Shown here: piece after piece, positions 8,865-17,428 of the stretch
How positions within the stretch are numbered: the first letter of the stretch is position 1
Layout: each line of letters begins with the position of its first letter
NCBI RefSeq assembly: GCF_003569005.1
Contig: NZ_BCUR01000004.1
Coordinates: 861,425 to 925,424, forward strand
Source: Vibrio superstes
GTDB lineage: Bacteria; Pseudomonadota; Gammaproteobacteria; Enterobacterales; Vibrionaceae
DNA length: 64,000 nucleotides
Reading direction: 5' to 3'
Notes under the pieces: generated by a model
What the model saw: the letters and a program-made list of their open reading frames with translations, nothing else
Database searches by the model: none
What the model was told of the DNA's origin: nothing
Program-made: the position numbers and the translations under genes

Positions 8865-9218
8865 ATGAAGAAAATACTGGGCTTTTCAGCCCTAGTAATT
8901 ACGGCTTTGACAGCGTCCTCTTCAGTATTTGCTGAAACACAAAGTGATGTGATTGTTAGCAATGTTGATGAGGTCACCTGCGAGCAGTTTTTAGAGCTTG
9001 ATGAAGAGACCATGCCACTAACAGTAGGGTATCTGTATGCGGTTAATGCAGATGATTCTGATGCTGATCTGATTGAAATCCAAGACTTGGTTAATGTCGA
9101 AGTGGCGTCAATTGTCCAAGAATGCACTGTGATTCCAGCAGTGAAATTGGTGGAAGTGGTTAACAGTCATGTAGCCGAGAAAGCCAGAGTTTCAGGTCAA
9201 GTCGAAATGGTTATGTAA
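8865..9218 (+). CDS. HdeA-like periplasmic acid-stress protein
   Basis: 117 residues from the ATG at 8865. A signal peptide of about 23 residues ends SSVFA. The mature part starts with a variable linker and then the HdeA-family core VTCEQFLELDEETMPLTVGYL, given here by its span at residues 39-59, with a second Cys in VQECTVIP about 40 residues on; the two Cys match the family disulfide. HdeA proteins are small periplasmic chaperones that unfold at low pH and hold other proteins. An upstream in-frame TTG exists, but the ATG gives the proper signal peptide. First gene of a four-gene unit of envelope proteins. Confidence 0.75.
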   Translation: MKKILGFSALVITALTASSSVFAETQSDVIVSNVDEVTCEQFLELDEETMPLTVGYLYAVNADDSDADLIEIQDLVNVEVASIVQECTVIPAVKLVEVVNSHVAEKARVSGQVEMVM

Positions 9219-9224
9219 GGGCTG

Positions 9225-9743
9225 ATGATGAAGAAGAATAAGATTGTATCCGTCGTTAATACACATGCTGAAGCGGAAGAAGTGATGACTACCTTAGTGA
9301 ACAGTGGTTTTGATGTGAATCATCTCTCTATTGTTGGCAAAGGCTTTGAAACACAAGAGCACGCCACCGGTTTTTATAACATGAACGATCGAGTTAAAAC
9401 CTGGGGCAAGGCTGGTGCTTTGTGGGGCGGTGTATGGGGCGCCTTATTGGGTTCAGGAATGTTTTGGGTACCAACCTTTGGTGCGCTGCTTGTTGCAGGA
9501 CCTTTAGTGACCACACTTGTAGGAGCTATTGAGGGCGCAACGATTACCGGCGGTTTTAGCGCTTTAGGTGGTGCACTGGCCAGTATTGGAATACCAAAAG
9601 ACAGCGTAATCAAATATGAAACGGCAATTAAGACCGATAAATTTTTGATTGTCCTAGACCTTGATGAAGCAGAGGTTGCGGTAGCGAAAGACATCTTGAG
9701 TCAGCATCTTGTTGATGTTCATCAAACTGAGGCAGCTGTATGA
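9225..9743 (+). CDS. Glycine-zipper membrane protein of the general-stress (DUF1269-like) type
   Basis: 172 residues. The N-terminus (about 1-45) has the pattern of bacterial 'general stress protein' domains (VSVVNTHAEAEEVMTTLVNSGFD, spanning residues 8-30). The middle (about 60-125) is a strongly hydrophobic glycine-rich double segment (GKAGALWGGVWGALLGSG and following) able to insert in a membrane as a zipper. The C-terminal part is soluble and ends in a helix. Seven bases separate it from the HdeA-like stop and its end overlaps the next gene by 4 bases, so translation is coupled. The function is unknown; a structural or ion-permeable stress role is a guess. Confidence 0.65.
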   Translation: MMKKNKIVSVVNTHAEAEEVMTTLVNSGFDVNHLSIVGKGFETQEHATGFYNMNDRVKTWGKAGALWGGVWGALLGSGMFWVPTFGALLVAGPLVTTLVGAIEGATITGGFSALGGALASIGIPKDSVIKYETAIKTDKFLIVLDLDEAEVAVAKDILSQHLVDVHQTEAAV

Positions 9744-10096
9744 AGATGAAAGTGATCCTAGCTGGACTGCTAGCGAGTTTAGCTCTTGTGGGATGTACGA
9801 CAACGAAAGATTTTCTTAATGACCATCAAGATGAAGCTACACAAGCTGCATCCAATCGAGGAAAGTTTGAATTTAGCTGTGATGCCGTGTCGGCAACGGT
9901 ACTAAACCGTAAAACCATAGAGTTATATCCCGTTGAAATGCCTCAATATCAAGTAGGTATAGCGGGATGTGGCAAGAAAGAAGTCTATATCGTCAATTGT
10001 AATCCAGAGAGTGGGTGCATGGTCTATGACAGTGCGCACGACTTTTTGAAAGACACTAAGAAGCAAGACACCACAGCAGCAACCAGTATTGAGTGA
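9740..10096 (+). CDS. Small lipoprotein in the HdeA-like operon
   Basis: 118 residues; the ATG overlaps the previous stop (ATGA), a sign of translational coupling. A lipoprotein signal with lipobox LVGC (Cys19) is followed by TTTKDF. The mature part contains four further Cys (FSCDAV, GIAGCGKKEV, VNCNPESGCMVYD), likely paired into disulfides in the periplasm. I do not recognise a named family. The context with an HdeA-like chaperone and a glycine-zipper protein suggests envelope stress. Confidence 0.7.
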   Translation: MKMKVILAGLLASLALVGCTTTKDFLNDHQDEATQAASNRGKFEFSCDAVSATVLNRKTIELYPVEMPQYQVGIAGCGKKEVYIVNCNPESGCMVYDSAHDFLKDTKKQDTTAATSIE

Positions 10097-10143
10097 TAGC
10101 AAAGGCTAGTCACTGATAAACAACAATTTTAAGAGAAAAAGCA

Positions 10144-10575
10144 ATGAAACTAATCAAAAAAGCACTACCAATGATCGCAGTATGTTCAACGCTAGCGTTC
10201 GCTCAAGGCGCAGTAGCAAAGAACATCACACACCAAGGTGATTTTGAAGATCAGATGTCACAGATAGAACAAGTTTTTGAGTCAGAAGTTTATGTAGCAT
10301 CTGATTCTGAATTCAATAGATCGAGTGTTACTCTAGATATCGAAAAAGAAATGAACGACATCTATGTGACTACAGATGAAGCAGAAGCGCTAGGGCTAAC
10401 CAAGTCACTTTCATTTCATGTATACAGTGTCATTAGTGTTCAGCAAGTGAGCGATACGATTGCCAAAATGATTCATCGTGATGCGCCAACTTATTTCTCT
10501 GTAGAGCTGTACTCTAACCCTATGGGTAGATCTGACATGGTTGAATACGTAGCTAAAGTAACTGAGTACCAATAA
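10144..10575 (+). CDS. Secreted protein of unknown function, end of the stress operon
   Basis: 143 residues with a signal peptide of about 25 residues ending GAVA, so periplasmic. No Cys, no obvious catalytic motif. The mature part is acidic with mixed alpha/beta character; the segment from about residue 85 (LSFHVYSVISV onward) looks like an alternating beta-strand/helix domain. It follows the lipoprotein by 47 bases with no terminator between, and a strong terminator follows at 10644. Probably co-transcribed with the HdeA-like gene. Not recognised. Confidence 0.65.
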   Translation: MKLIKKALPMIAVCSTLAFAQGAVAKNITHQGDFEDQMSQIEQVFESEVYVASDSEFNRSSVTLDIEKEMNDIYVTTDEAEALGLTKSLSFHVYSVISVQQVSDTIAKMIHRDAPTYFSVELYSNPMGRSDMVEYVAKVTEYQ

Positions 10576-10937
10576 ATACGCAGTGAAAAGTTTGTTCATT
10601 CGATAAAGTGACGGCTAACTCCCAAGCTAGTATCGGCACTGTTAAAGCCTTAGCGTTTTGCGCTAGGGCTTTTTCGTTTTATAACGAACAACCCTTTGTC
10701 GAGGGGAAGGGGGTTATGACACTGAATGCAAATAACTGTAAAATATTGTTTCTAGTGGCTAAAAATGAGTGCGTTAGTGTGCATATAAAGAGGTAAAATT
10801 TTATGAGCGCATTCACTTTTTGCACTGTTCTGACTGAATTTTCTGAAATGTTGCTATCTAATAGCATATGCAACCCAAAATATAATGAAATGCCTCGATA
10901 TGAGGCTAAAACTCTGGACTGGTTTCTACCTAAATAT
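10576..10937. other. Intergenic region before the carboxypeptidase gene
   Basis: 362 bases holding the operon terminator (10644-10680) and then AT-rich DNA presumed to contain the dacA promoter. A frame upstream of the dacA ATG is open from 10803, but its residues look random, so I treat it as non-coding. Confidence 0.55.
10644..10680 (+). terminator. Terminator of the stress operon
   Basis: Ten-base arms AGCCTTAGCG and CGCTAGGGCT (one G-T pair) around TTTTG are followed by TTTTCGTTTT. Confidence 0.85.
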
Positions 10938-12101
10938 ATGAAAAGAACACTAAACGGATTGACTCTTACGCTGTTAGCATCCTTATCATTTTCTGTTGTG
11001 GCCGCGCCAATTGCGCTGCCAAATCCTCCGTCTCTTTCTGCAAAGGGTTACGTGCTTCTGGATTACAATTCAGGAGAAGTGATTGCAGAACACAATCCAC
11101 ACACGCAACTTAAACCAGCGAGTTTGACTAAGCTAATGACCAGCTATACGGCTGGACAAGAGCTTAACCGTGGCAACGTTTCTAAGACGGATAGCGTTAC
11201 TATCAGTCGTGAAGCTTGGGCAAGAAATTTCCATGATTCATCGAAGATGTTTATCGAGGTGGGCACCAATGTTCAATTTAGCGATTTACTGCGCGGTCTA
11301 ATTATCCAGTCGGGTAATGATGCGTCTGTGGCTATCGCGGAGCATGTTGCGGGCTCTGAAGGTGCATTCGTCGATTTGATGAACAACTGGGCAAGACGCC
11401 TTGAACTGAATAACACTTACTTTGCGAATCCGCATGGCTTGGATGATCCAAACCAATCTACAACACCTTATGACATGGCGAAGCTAGGTCAGGCATTGAT
11501 TCGTGATGTTCCAACACTATTTCCCCTTTATAGCGAAACTTCTTTCACCTATAACAACATCACTCAGCACAACCGTAATGCCTTGCTGCGAGATAAAAGC
11601 ATGAACGTGGACGGTATGAAAACCGGTTACACCAAGGGAGCAGGTTACAGCCTAGTGAGTACGGCGACTCAGGGTGATATGCGTTTGATCTCTGTAGTGA
11701 TGGGTACCTCTAGTGCCAACACTCGAACCTCTGAAAGTAAGAGCCTGCTTAACTATGGCTTTAGGTTCTTTGAAACCATCAAGCCACATGAAGCCAATGC
11801 TGAAGTGACCGCTACTCGAATTTGGATGGGACAAGACAACCAACTTAGTGTCGGTGTAGAGGAAGATGTGTTCATGTCCGTGCGTCGAGGAGCTGGTAAC
11901 AACATTCAGGCGGTAGTGGATTTGCCAAATGAGCTTAAAGCACCTGTTTATCAAGGTGACACTATCGGCACGCTGAACTATATGGGTTCAGATAATCAGG
12001 TAATTAAGAGTGTGCCATTGGTTGCTTTGCATGATGTAGAGCCTGGCAGCTTTTTCAAGCGATTGCTTGACCGCATTCGTATCTGGTTAGGTTGGGGTTA
12101 A
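10938..12101 (+). CDS. dacA: D-alanyl-D-alanine carboxypeptidase, PBP5/6 family
   Basis: 387 residues from the ATG at 10938. Signal peptide (MKRTLNGLTLTLLASLSFSVVAA, residues 1-23), then the penicillin-binding domain with all three active-site motifs: Ser62-x-x-Lys65 (SLTK), SGN at 125-127 and KTG at 228-230. A C-terminal beta domain is followed by an amphipathic tail (SFFKRLLDRIRIWLGWG) that anchors PBP5 to the outer face of the inner membrane. It trims the terminal D-Ala from peptidoglycan pentapeptides. The Shine-Dalgarno is weak, but the upstream in-frame extension adds no plausible protein. Vibrios can carry more than one dacA-type gene, so the symbol names the family rather than the copy. 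Confidence 0.88.
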   Translation: MKRTLNGLTLTLLASLSFSVVAAPIALPNPPSLSAKGYVLLDYNSGEVIAEHNPHTQLKPASLTKLMTSYTAGQELNRGNVSKTDSVTISREAWARNFHDSSKMFIEVGTNVQFSDLLRGLIIQSGNDASVAIAEHVAGSEGAFVDLMNNWARRLELNNTYFANPHGLDDPNQSTTPYDMAKLGQALIRDVPTLFPLYSETSFTYNNITQHNRNALLRDKSMNVDGMKTGYTKGAGYSLVSTATQGDMRLISVVMGTSSANTRTSESKSLLNYGFRFFETIKPHEANAEVTATRIWMGQDNQLSVGVEEDVFMSVRRGAGNNIQAVVDLPNELKAPVYQGDTIGTLNYMGSDNQVIKSVPLVALHDVEPGSFFKRLLDRIRIWLGWG

Positions 12102-12109
12102 AATACAAT

Positions 12110-12126
12110 AGCTTGTATATCAAGCT
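12110..12126. repeat. Small hairpin after dacA
   Basis: AGCTTG and CAAGCT arms around TATAT lie directly after the stop codon. There is no T-run, so termination is doubtful. Confidence 0.3.
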
Positions 12127-12180
12127 AACAGCCAAAAGTTAGAGATAGACCACTAGCATCTCTCGCGCCTTTAATGCAAA

Positions 12181-12195
12181 ATACAATCATTATCA
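12181..12195. promoter_or_regulatory. Fur-box-like element
   Basis: On the minus strand the sequence TGATAATGATTGTAT matches the Fur 7-1-7 consensus (TGATAAT-G-ATTATCA) at 12 of 15 positions. It ends 14 bases before the SDR start. A single imperfect box, so iron control is only a suggestion. Confidence 0.25.
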
Positions 12196-12209
12196 TTTGA
12201 GGGTTGTTT

Positions 12210-12824
12210 ATGCAAAAGATCGTGATTTGGGGAGCGGCCAGTGGTTTAGGCGCTGCTATGGTGGCTCATTTTGTAGAGCAGGGATTGGATGTTACGGCTG
12301 TAGCAAGAAACCCAAGCAGAAACCCTATGCTAGACACGGTATCCACCTTAACGTGCGACGCTACGGATAAAGGGCAGGTGGAAGCCGCGGTAGATTGCAT
12401 TGCCGAAGATGCTTGGGTGATTTCCAGTATGGGAAGTTTTCAATCTGATAACCCAGTGGACTACATTGGTCATCGCTATCTTATCGATGCGCTACAAGCG
12501 AAAGGCGTAAAGCGTTTCTTACTCGTAACTTCGCTGGGGTGTGGAGACAGTTGGCAGTATTTGTCGGATAGAGCGAAGCAGGTCTTTGGCAACTCTGTTC
12601 GAGAAAAATCCTTAGCAGAATCTTGGCTTCAAACCAGTACTCTTGATTTCACCATTTTAAGACCCGGCGGTCTAAAAGACGGTGAGGCAAATCAGCGTGG
12701 TGTGCTATCAAAGCATGGAGAAATTCATGGTTCTATCCATCGTGCAGAAGTGGCTCGACTGGTACATGAGTTGTTATTGAGCCAAGAGAGTGTAGGGCAA
12801 ATCTACCAATGTGTAGAGAGCTAA
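12210..12824 (+). CDS. Atypical SDR, NAD(P)-binding protein
   Basis: 204 residues with a Rossmann start (KIVIWGAASGLGAAMVAHF, residues 3-21) of the NAD(P)H-binding, NmrA/atypical-SDR type. A RPGGLKDGEAN stretch near residue 150 is typical of short atypical SDRs such as YwnB-like proteins. The canonical YxxxK is not evident, so it may be an oxidoreductase of unusual type or a redox/NADP sensor. A GAGGG Shine-Dalgarno lies 6-7 bases before the ATG, which decides the start against the TTG two codons upstream. Monocistronic, ending in a strong terminator. Confidence 0.75.
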   Translation: MQKIVIWGAASGLGAAMVAHFVEQGLDVTAVARNPSRNPMLDTVSTLTCDATDKGQVEAAVDCIAEDAWVISSMGSFQSDNPVDYIGHRYLIDALQAKGVKRFLLVTSLGCGDSWQYLSDRAKQVFGNSVREKSLAESWLQTSTLDFTILRPGGLKDGEANQRGVLSKHGEIHGSIHRAEVARLVHELLLSQESVGQIYQCVES

Positions 12825-12866
12825 CCATAGAGTGCTAAGACGCTAAAAACTAAACTATCTATCGAA

Positions 12867-12895
12867 AACACCACTCACCTGAGTGGTGTTTTTTT
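12867..12895 (+). terminator. Terminator after the SDR gene
   Basis: Perfect 11-bp arms (AACACCACTCA / TGAGTGGTGTT) around CC are followed by a T-run. Confidence 0.9.
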
Positions 12896-13046
12896 ATCTG
12901 TGCCCATTGGCTTTAACTCACCGCCATTCATTACCAGAATATGTTTTTACAATGTTCATAGGGTAAGCGAATTAGAATAGAAATGTGATTTATGTTACGC
13001 TTTGCGCGCACAATTTCGTGCACAACCTAAACGGAGGACTGTTCTG

Positions 13047-13106
13047 TTGTATTTCTCTATTGATAGAGATTTAGAAACGCAACCTAATATAATTTTTTAT
13101 GGATGA
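13047..13106 (+). CDS. Possible 19-codon leader ORF overlapping the BCCT start
   Basis: A TTG at 13047 follows a strong Shine-Dalgarno (GGAGG at 13033-13037) by 9 bases and opens a 19-codon frame (begins MYFSIDRDLE) whose stop overlaps the first codons of the transporter in another frame. The transporter ATG at 13099 itself has no nearby Shine-Dalgarno. The layout fits translational coupling from a leader peptide. A small hairpin (CTCTA-TTGA-TAGAG) lies inside. No family evidence; it could be coincidence. Confidence 0.3.
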   Translation: MYFSIDRDLETQPNIIFYG

Positions 13107-14706
13107 CGAAAATAAGAAGTACAGTATAGAAACTACCGACTATGAGGTAGGCCAGGATAATATTCAAAAATGGGGCTTCGATATACACAACCCCGTATTC
13201 GGAACTAGCGCAGTTCTCATCATAGTAACCCTCATAAGCTTGTTACTGGTTGGTCCTACAACCGCTCTTAATTCATTAAACTCCCTTAAAAATGGCATCA
13301 TCGAACAGTTTGACTCGTTCTTTATGTGGGCCACTAACTTTTTCCTTTTATTCGCGTTTGTGCTGATACTATCCCCTCTGGGTAAGATTCGTATTGGTGG
13401 CAAAAACGCAAAATCAGAACACAGCACCTTGTCGTGGATAGCTATGCTATTTGCTGCCGGTATGGGTATCGGCTTATTGTTCTGGGGTGTTGCTGAACCC
13501 GTTGCATACTTTACCGACTGGTATGGTACTCCATTGAATGTTGAAGCCTATAGTGAAGAAGCCAAAGCAATGGCTCTTGGCGCAACTATCTTTCATTGGG
13601 GTCTGCACGGTTGGAGCATTTACGCCATAGTGGCACTGTCACTGGCCTTCTTTGCTTACAACAAAGGCTTACCGCTATCTATCCGTTCAACGTTCTACCC
13701 AATATTTGGTGACAGAGCATGGGGATGGCTAGGGCATACCATTGATATTCTTGCCGTTTTGGCAACTCTATTTGGGCTTGCAACCTCTCTAGGCCTTGGC
13801 GCGCAACAGGCGACCAGTGGATTCAACCATGTATTTGGTCTTGAGGGCGGCATTGGCACTCAATTGATCATCATTACTTTAGTGACCTTTATTGCATCAT
13901 TGTCCGTAATGCGTGGCATTGACGGCGGTGTGAAGGTCCTAAGTAATATCAACATGATCGCAGCGTTTATACTGTTGGTGTTTGTTACCATTGTTGGCTG
14001 GAATAGCGTATTGCCTTCTTTATGGGCAACGATCTCTGGCTACGCAACAAACGTCATTGAGCTGAGCAATCCTCATGGTCGCGAAGATAGCGTATGGATG
14101 CACGGCTGGACTGTATTCTATTGGGCTTGGTGGATCTCTTGGTCACCATTTGTAGGCATGTTTATCGCGCGTATTTCCAAAGGCCGAACGGTTCGAGAGT
14201 TCTTGATTGCGGTAATTGTTATCCCAACAGCTGTTACTCTAGTATGGATGTCAGTGTTCGGTGGCATTGCTATCGACCAGGTGGCGAATAAGATCGGGTT
14301 ACTCGGTGCAAATGGATTAACGGATATCTCGTTAACCTTGTTCCACGTATACGACGCAATGCCGTTTAGCTCAGTGCTATCAATCCTTTCAGTAGTATTG
14401 ATCTTAGTCTTCTTTGTCACCTCAGCAGATTCAGGCTCTCTGGTAATAGACAGTATCACCGCTGGTGGTAAGGTCGATGCACCTGTACCGCAACGCGTAT
14501 TCTGGACCTGTATGGGAGGCGCCATTGCAGGAGTCATGCTGTGGATTGGCGGTAAAGATGCATTGCAAGCATTGCAGTCTGGAGTAGTAACAACTGCTCT
14601 ACCATTCGCAGTAGTACTGCTAATGATGTGCATAAGCTTAATCAAAGGTCTCAGAACCGAGATCCATGAGTACAAGCCACAAGTTGCCTCAACTCAAGAA
14701 GCGTAA
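13099..14706 (+). CDS. BCCT-family transporter (betaine/choline/carnitine type)
   Basis: 535 residues with 12 predicted membrane helices. The family's tryptophan-rich signature is clear in the middle (WTVFYWAWWISWSPFVGMF, about residues 336-354, followed by IARISKGRTVREF). The N-terminal AMLFAAGMGIGLLFWGVAEPV segment (about residues 115-135) matches the glycine-rich first repeat of BCCT carriers. Such proteins import compatible solutes such as glycine betaine, choline or DMSP, driven by Na+, for osmoprotection. The C-terminal tail is short, unlike osmosensing BetT/BetP tails, as in several vibrio BccT proteins. The ATG lacks a close Shine-Dalgarno; see the leader ORF. Confidence 0.9.
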   Translation: MDDENKKYSIETTDYEVGQDNIQKWGFDIHNPVFGTSAVLIIVTLISLLLVGPTTALNSLNSLKNGIIEQFDSFFMWATNFFLLFAFVLILSPLGKIRIGGKNAKSEHSTLSWIAMLFAAGMGIGLLFWGVAEPVAYFTDWYGTPLNVEAYSEEAKAMALGATIFHWGLHGWSIYAIVALSLAFFAYNKGLPLSIRSTFYPIFGDRAWGWLGHTIDILAVLATLFGLATSLGLGAQQATSGFNHVFGLEGGIGTQLIIITLVTFIASLSVMRGIDGGVKVLSNINMIAAFILLVFVTIVGWNSVLPSLWATISGYATNVIELSNPHGREDSVWMHGWTVFYWAWWISWSPFVGMFIARISKGRTVREFLIAVIVIPTAVTLVWMSVFGGIAIDQVANKIGLLGANGLTDISLTLFHVYDAMPFSSVLSILSVVLILVFFVTSADSGSLVIDSITAGGKVDAPVPQRVFWTCMGGAIAGVMLWIGGKDALQALQSGVVTTALPFAVVLLMMCISLIKGLRTEIHEYKPQVASTQEA

Positions 14707-14738
14707 GTACGTCAAATCTTAAGTTGAATCTATTACTA

Positions 14739-14769
14739 AGCCTGAGCGTTTTATCGTTCAGGCTTTTTT
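14739..14769 (+). terminator. Terminator after the BCCT gene
   Basis: AGCCTGAGCG and CGTTCAGGCT arms (one G-T pair) around TTTTAT, with a T-run after. Confidence 0.85.
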
Positions 14770-15057
14770 ATGCTCCTTCTCAGGTGGTTGGGAGTCGAAA
14801 AACAAAACCGGTAGTTGCATCGTGAATTATTGGTCACTTATTTTTAGGGACTTAACTTAGCGAGTTCAGTTACTGTGACTTGAAAAAACTGGCGAGAGCT
14901 CTTTGGGAAAGGTAGTGCCAGCAAGTTAATGAAAGAGAGATAAAGCCACTGACTCAATTTGTAAGAAAGCTAAAATCATACCTCTATTGATTGCTTTTTT
15001 ATTAAGGCAAAGGCGGCCTTCCTTGGAAAGCCGCAATGAACCGTTTTTTAGTTTAGA
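14770..15057. other. Intergenic region between convergent genes
   Basis: About 290 bases with no recognisable gene; it contains the hairpin at 15013-15034 near the phosphodiesterase stop. Confidence 0.5.
15013..15034. repeat. Strong GC-rich hairpin downstream of the phosphodiesterase gene
   Basis: Ten-base arms GCGGCCTTCC and GGAAAGCCGC (one mismatch/wobble) around TT. No adjoining T-run on the minus strand, so it may protect the mRNA end or act as a weak terminator. Confidence 0.5.
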
Positions 15058-17196
15058 TTAGCGCATCAATTGTGAATTCAGCTCTTCCATTTGTCTGCGT
15101 CTTTGCCAAAATGCTTCCGCAGCTTGTTCACTTTCAGTTAGATTGGGTTTTGCACCAATATAATTAGTTAAGGTTTTTTCTGCTGGCATTCTGTATACAG
15201 AAGACTCGTTAGTCTCACTGACTTTGTGGGCGAGAGAAGTCTCCGACAACCCTAGTGCGACTATCTGACCAGGACTGAATGCAACACCTTCCCAAATGGT
15301 AAGCTCATCGACCACAGCGGCATGACCGTTGTTATACGATTGAGCATGATCATTATTGATTAACCATGGAAGGCCAGTATGAATAGTTTGATTGCGTGAG
15401 CCAGTTAGATCAACACTGCCAAAATGCAATTTACCCTCACCATCGTAGACACCAAAAGTCATTACACCAAAACCTTCGTTGTTTGACCAAGGTGCCGTTT
15501 TATCAACGCTTGCTACGAGAAGGTTCCACTTTAGATTGTTTTCGTCAGTTGTTGCTGTGTAAGGAAGTTGAACAAAGCAGCAACTGCCTTCTCCATCGAT
15601 GCCAACTTGTAGTTTCAGGCTGTCATTAAGTTGAGCTAAAATCATTCCGTTTGCAGATGAAGCCCAGCGTTTATTCGTCATTACGGCAGGATCATAAGAG
15701 GTACCATCTCCCACAAACCAAAGTGAAAACGTAAACTTATCAGTATTAGTAATTACGTCTTCAAATAGTAGATCTTGGTTAAAGTTGCGGATATGGTGTA
15801 GTGAAGAATGGTACTTTCCAGGTGCCGATGTTATCTCCGGTTCACCTGTCGTACTTAAGTCAACACCACCATTGATAGCGTTACTAGTTAAGTCATCATC
15901 AAAAGTATAGAGGGCGCTTATTGATTGGAAAGGCAGAGTATCATAATCAACATCTTCGATGATTGTCACTGATGCGGTGATGGATTTTGGTATGTTGTTG
16001 TTGATTAGTGTAAAAGTGAGCTGGTGGTTTCCAGAAGATAGATGATCAAGTGATGGGGAGAACGAATACAGCTCACCTATAGTAATATCATCGATTACGG
16101 CAAGCTCGTCACCATTAATTAGTACCTGAACAGGCAGGTTATTTGATGGAGTAAAGACGATATCAAGCTCATTACTTTCTTGTTCGATGTCCACAAATAG
16201 TCCGCGAACACCAATATCACCGATGAGAGGAGTGCCTTCTATTCCCCACTCAGGTTGAATTTCAACATCATGCCAAGTTAGCAACGTTGGGGTGACATCT
16301 GTTTGTGCGATATAACGATATATACCGTCTTTATCTCGATTGCCAACGGATTTTAAGGGAGAGGTGAACTGTTCGTTAAGCAACTCTGCATGGCTTGATG
16401 CAACCCATATCTTCTTTGCATCAATATCTTGGGAGCCGTGAGCACAATCAACTGAACCATTGTCTTTTTGACGGTTAAAACCGTGGTCGGGTGCAACAAT
16501 AACTAGCCACTCTTCGTCAAATTGTGCCTCGCGTTGCTCGATAGCATCGAGCATGTATCCGAAGATTTGGTCCGCCTCTTCAATGGTTGTCACATAATCA
16601 TCGGACCAAGCACCACCGCTGTTTCCATAGTTGCAGTGACCAGAGTAATCAACCATATCTATGGTAGTGAATAGAGAGTGGTAATCTCCAGATAAGATTT
16701 TATCAGCTAAAACTTTACTGTTTTCATGCTCCGAAGGACGGTCAGTCCCAGTTCGAAATGCATGTTTATGTTCTATATTGCTTAAATTAAAATTAATGTA
16801 ATCAAATATTGGCCAGTTTGGATATAAACCGATTTGAAATTCTTCTTTGTCGTTCTTTAAGTGTTCCCAAACAGTTTGAAAGCCATTCTCTCCGGATTTT
16901 TGAATAGTGTGCCAACTTCCCGTCCAAAGTGTGGATTCACCTTCTACTGTACTTGTGCCAGATTGAGATAAGGTACCAGAGATACCTCCGGTATAAGCTT
17001 GTTGAATGCTAAGCTTGTCTAGGTTGGGAGTGTTCGCATTCAATAGCGCCTCGAAGCGTGTTCCGTCGATCATCACAAGTAAAGACTTTCGCTCTTTTTC
17101 TATAGGCTGTGGCTCATCATCATTTGAGGTGCTATTACACCCACCTAGAAGAGCAAGTACAGCTGCACCGCTCGCATATTTTATGATTTTAATCAT
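15058..17196 (-). CDS. Lipoprotein with alkaline-phosphatase-superfamily phosphodiesterase domain and LamG-like domain
   Basis: 712 residues from the ATG at 17196, chosen because GGAG lies 8 bases upstream and the N-terminus is then a lipoprotein signal with lipobox LGGC (Cys20). Residues of about 35-350 are a type I phosphodiesterase/nucleotide-pyrophosphatase-like domain: metal-site motifs LVMIDGTRFE, TIDMVDYSGH and IVAPDHGFNRQ, plus VDCAHGSQD. A beta-sandwich linker follows (about 360-430), then a concanavalin/LamG-like module (about 440-660) of the kind that binds carbohydrate. It probably acts at the cell surface on a phosphodiester, pyrophosphate or phosphonate/sulfate ester. The conserved nucleophile could not be pinned down by eye. 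Divergent LysR next door may regulate it. Confidence 0.75.
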   Translation of the reverse strand: MIKIIKYASGAAVLALLGGCNSTSNDDEPQPIEKERKSLLVMIDGTRFEALLNANTPNLDKLSIQQAYTGGISGTLSQSGTSTVEGESTLWTGSWHTIQKSGENGFQTVWEHLKNDKEEFQIGLYPNWPIFDYINFNLSNIEHKHAFRTGTDRPSEHENSKVLADKILSGDYHSLFTTIDMVDYSGHCNYGNSGGAWSDDYVTTIEEADQIFGYMLDAIEQREAQFDEEWLVIVAPDHGFNRQKDNGSVDCAHGSQDIDAKKIWVASSHAELLNEQFTSPLKSVGNRDKDGIYRYIAQTDVTPTLLTWHDVEIQPEWGIEGTPLIGDIGVRGLFVDIEQESNELDIVFTPSNNLPVQVLINGDELAVIDDITIGELYSFSPSLDHLSSGNHQLTFTLINNNIPKSITASVTIIEDVDYDTLPFQSISALYTFDDDLTSNAINGGVDLSTTGEPEITSAPGKYHSSLHHIRNFNQDLLFEDVITNTDKFTFSLWFVGDGTSYDPAVMTNKRWASSANGMILAQLNDSLKLQVGIDGEGSCCFVQLPYTATTDENNLKWNLLVASVDKTAPWSNNEGFGVMTFGVYDGEGKLHFGSVDLTGSRNQTIHTGLPWLINNDHAQSYNNGHAAVVDELTIWEGVAFSPGQIVALGLSETSLAHKVSETNESSVYRMPAEKTLTNYIGAKPNLTESEQAAEAFWQRRRQMEELNSQLMR

Positions 17197-17428
17197 GTGG
17201 TTAACTCCAGTTTTTGGCAATGAAGGAAGATTAGTTGCGAACCATGTCAATTGTGTTTCATCTATCGATAGTTTTTCTTTACAAGCTGACAAGTAAATTT
17301 TACTTGTGCTCTATGTCGAAGGACTCGCTTGCAGTGATGATGATCAAGTCTATTGTTTTTCTTGTTTCATCAGGCTTTAACAGAAGTGGCGTAAGTTATT
17401 TCAATACTTGTAAGAACAAGCATGACTT

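Noticed and set aside
10803..10937. Open frame extending dacA upstream
   Set aside because: The translated part is not protein-like and would bury the signal peptide; a terminator precedes it.
17197..17292. Longer start for the phosphodiesterase lipoprotein
   Set aside because: The start at 17196 has a proper Shine-Dalgarno and begins a lipoprotein signal with lipobox.
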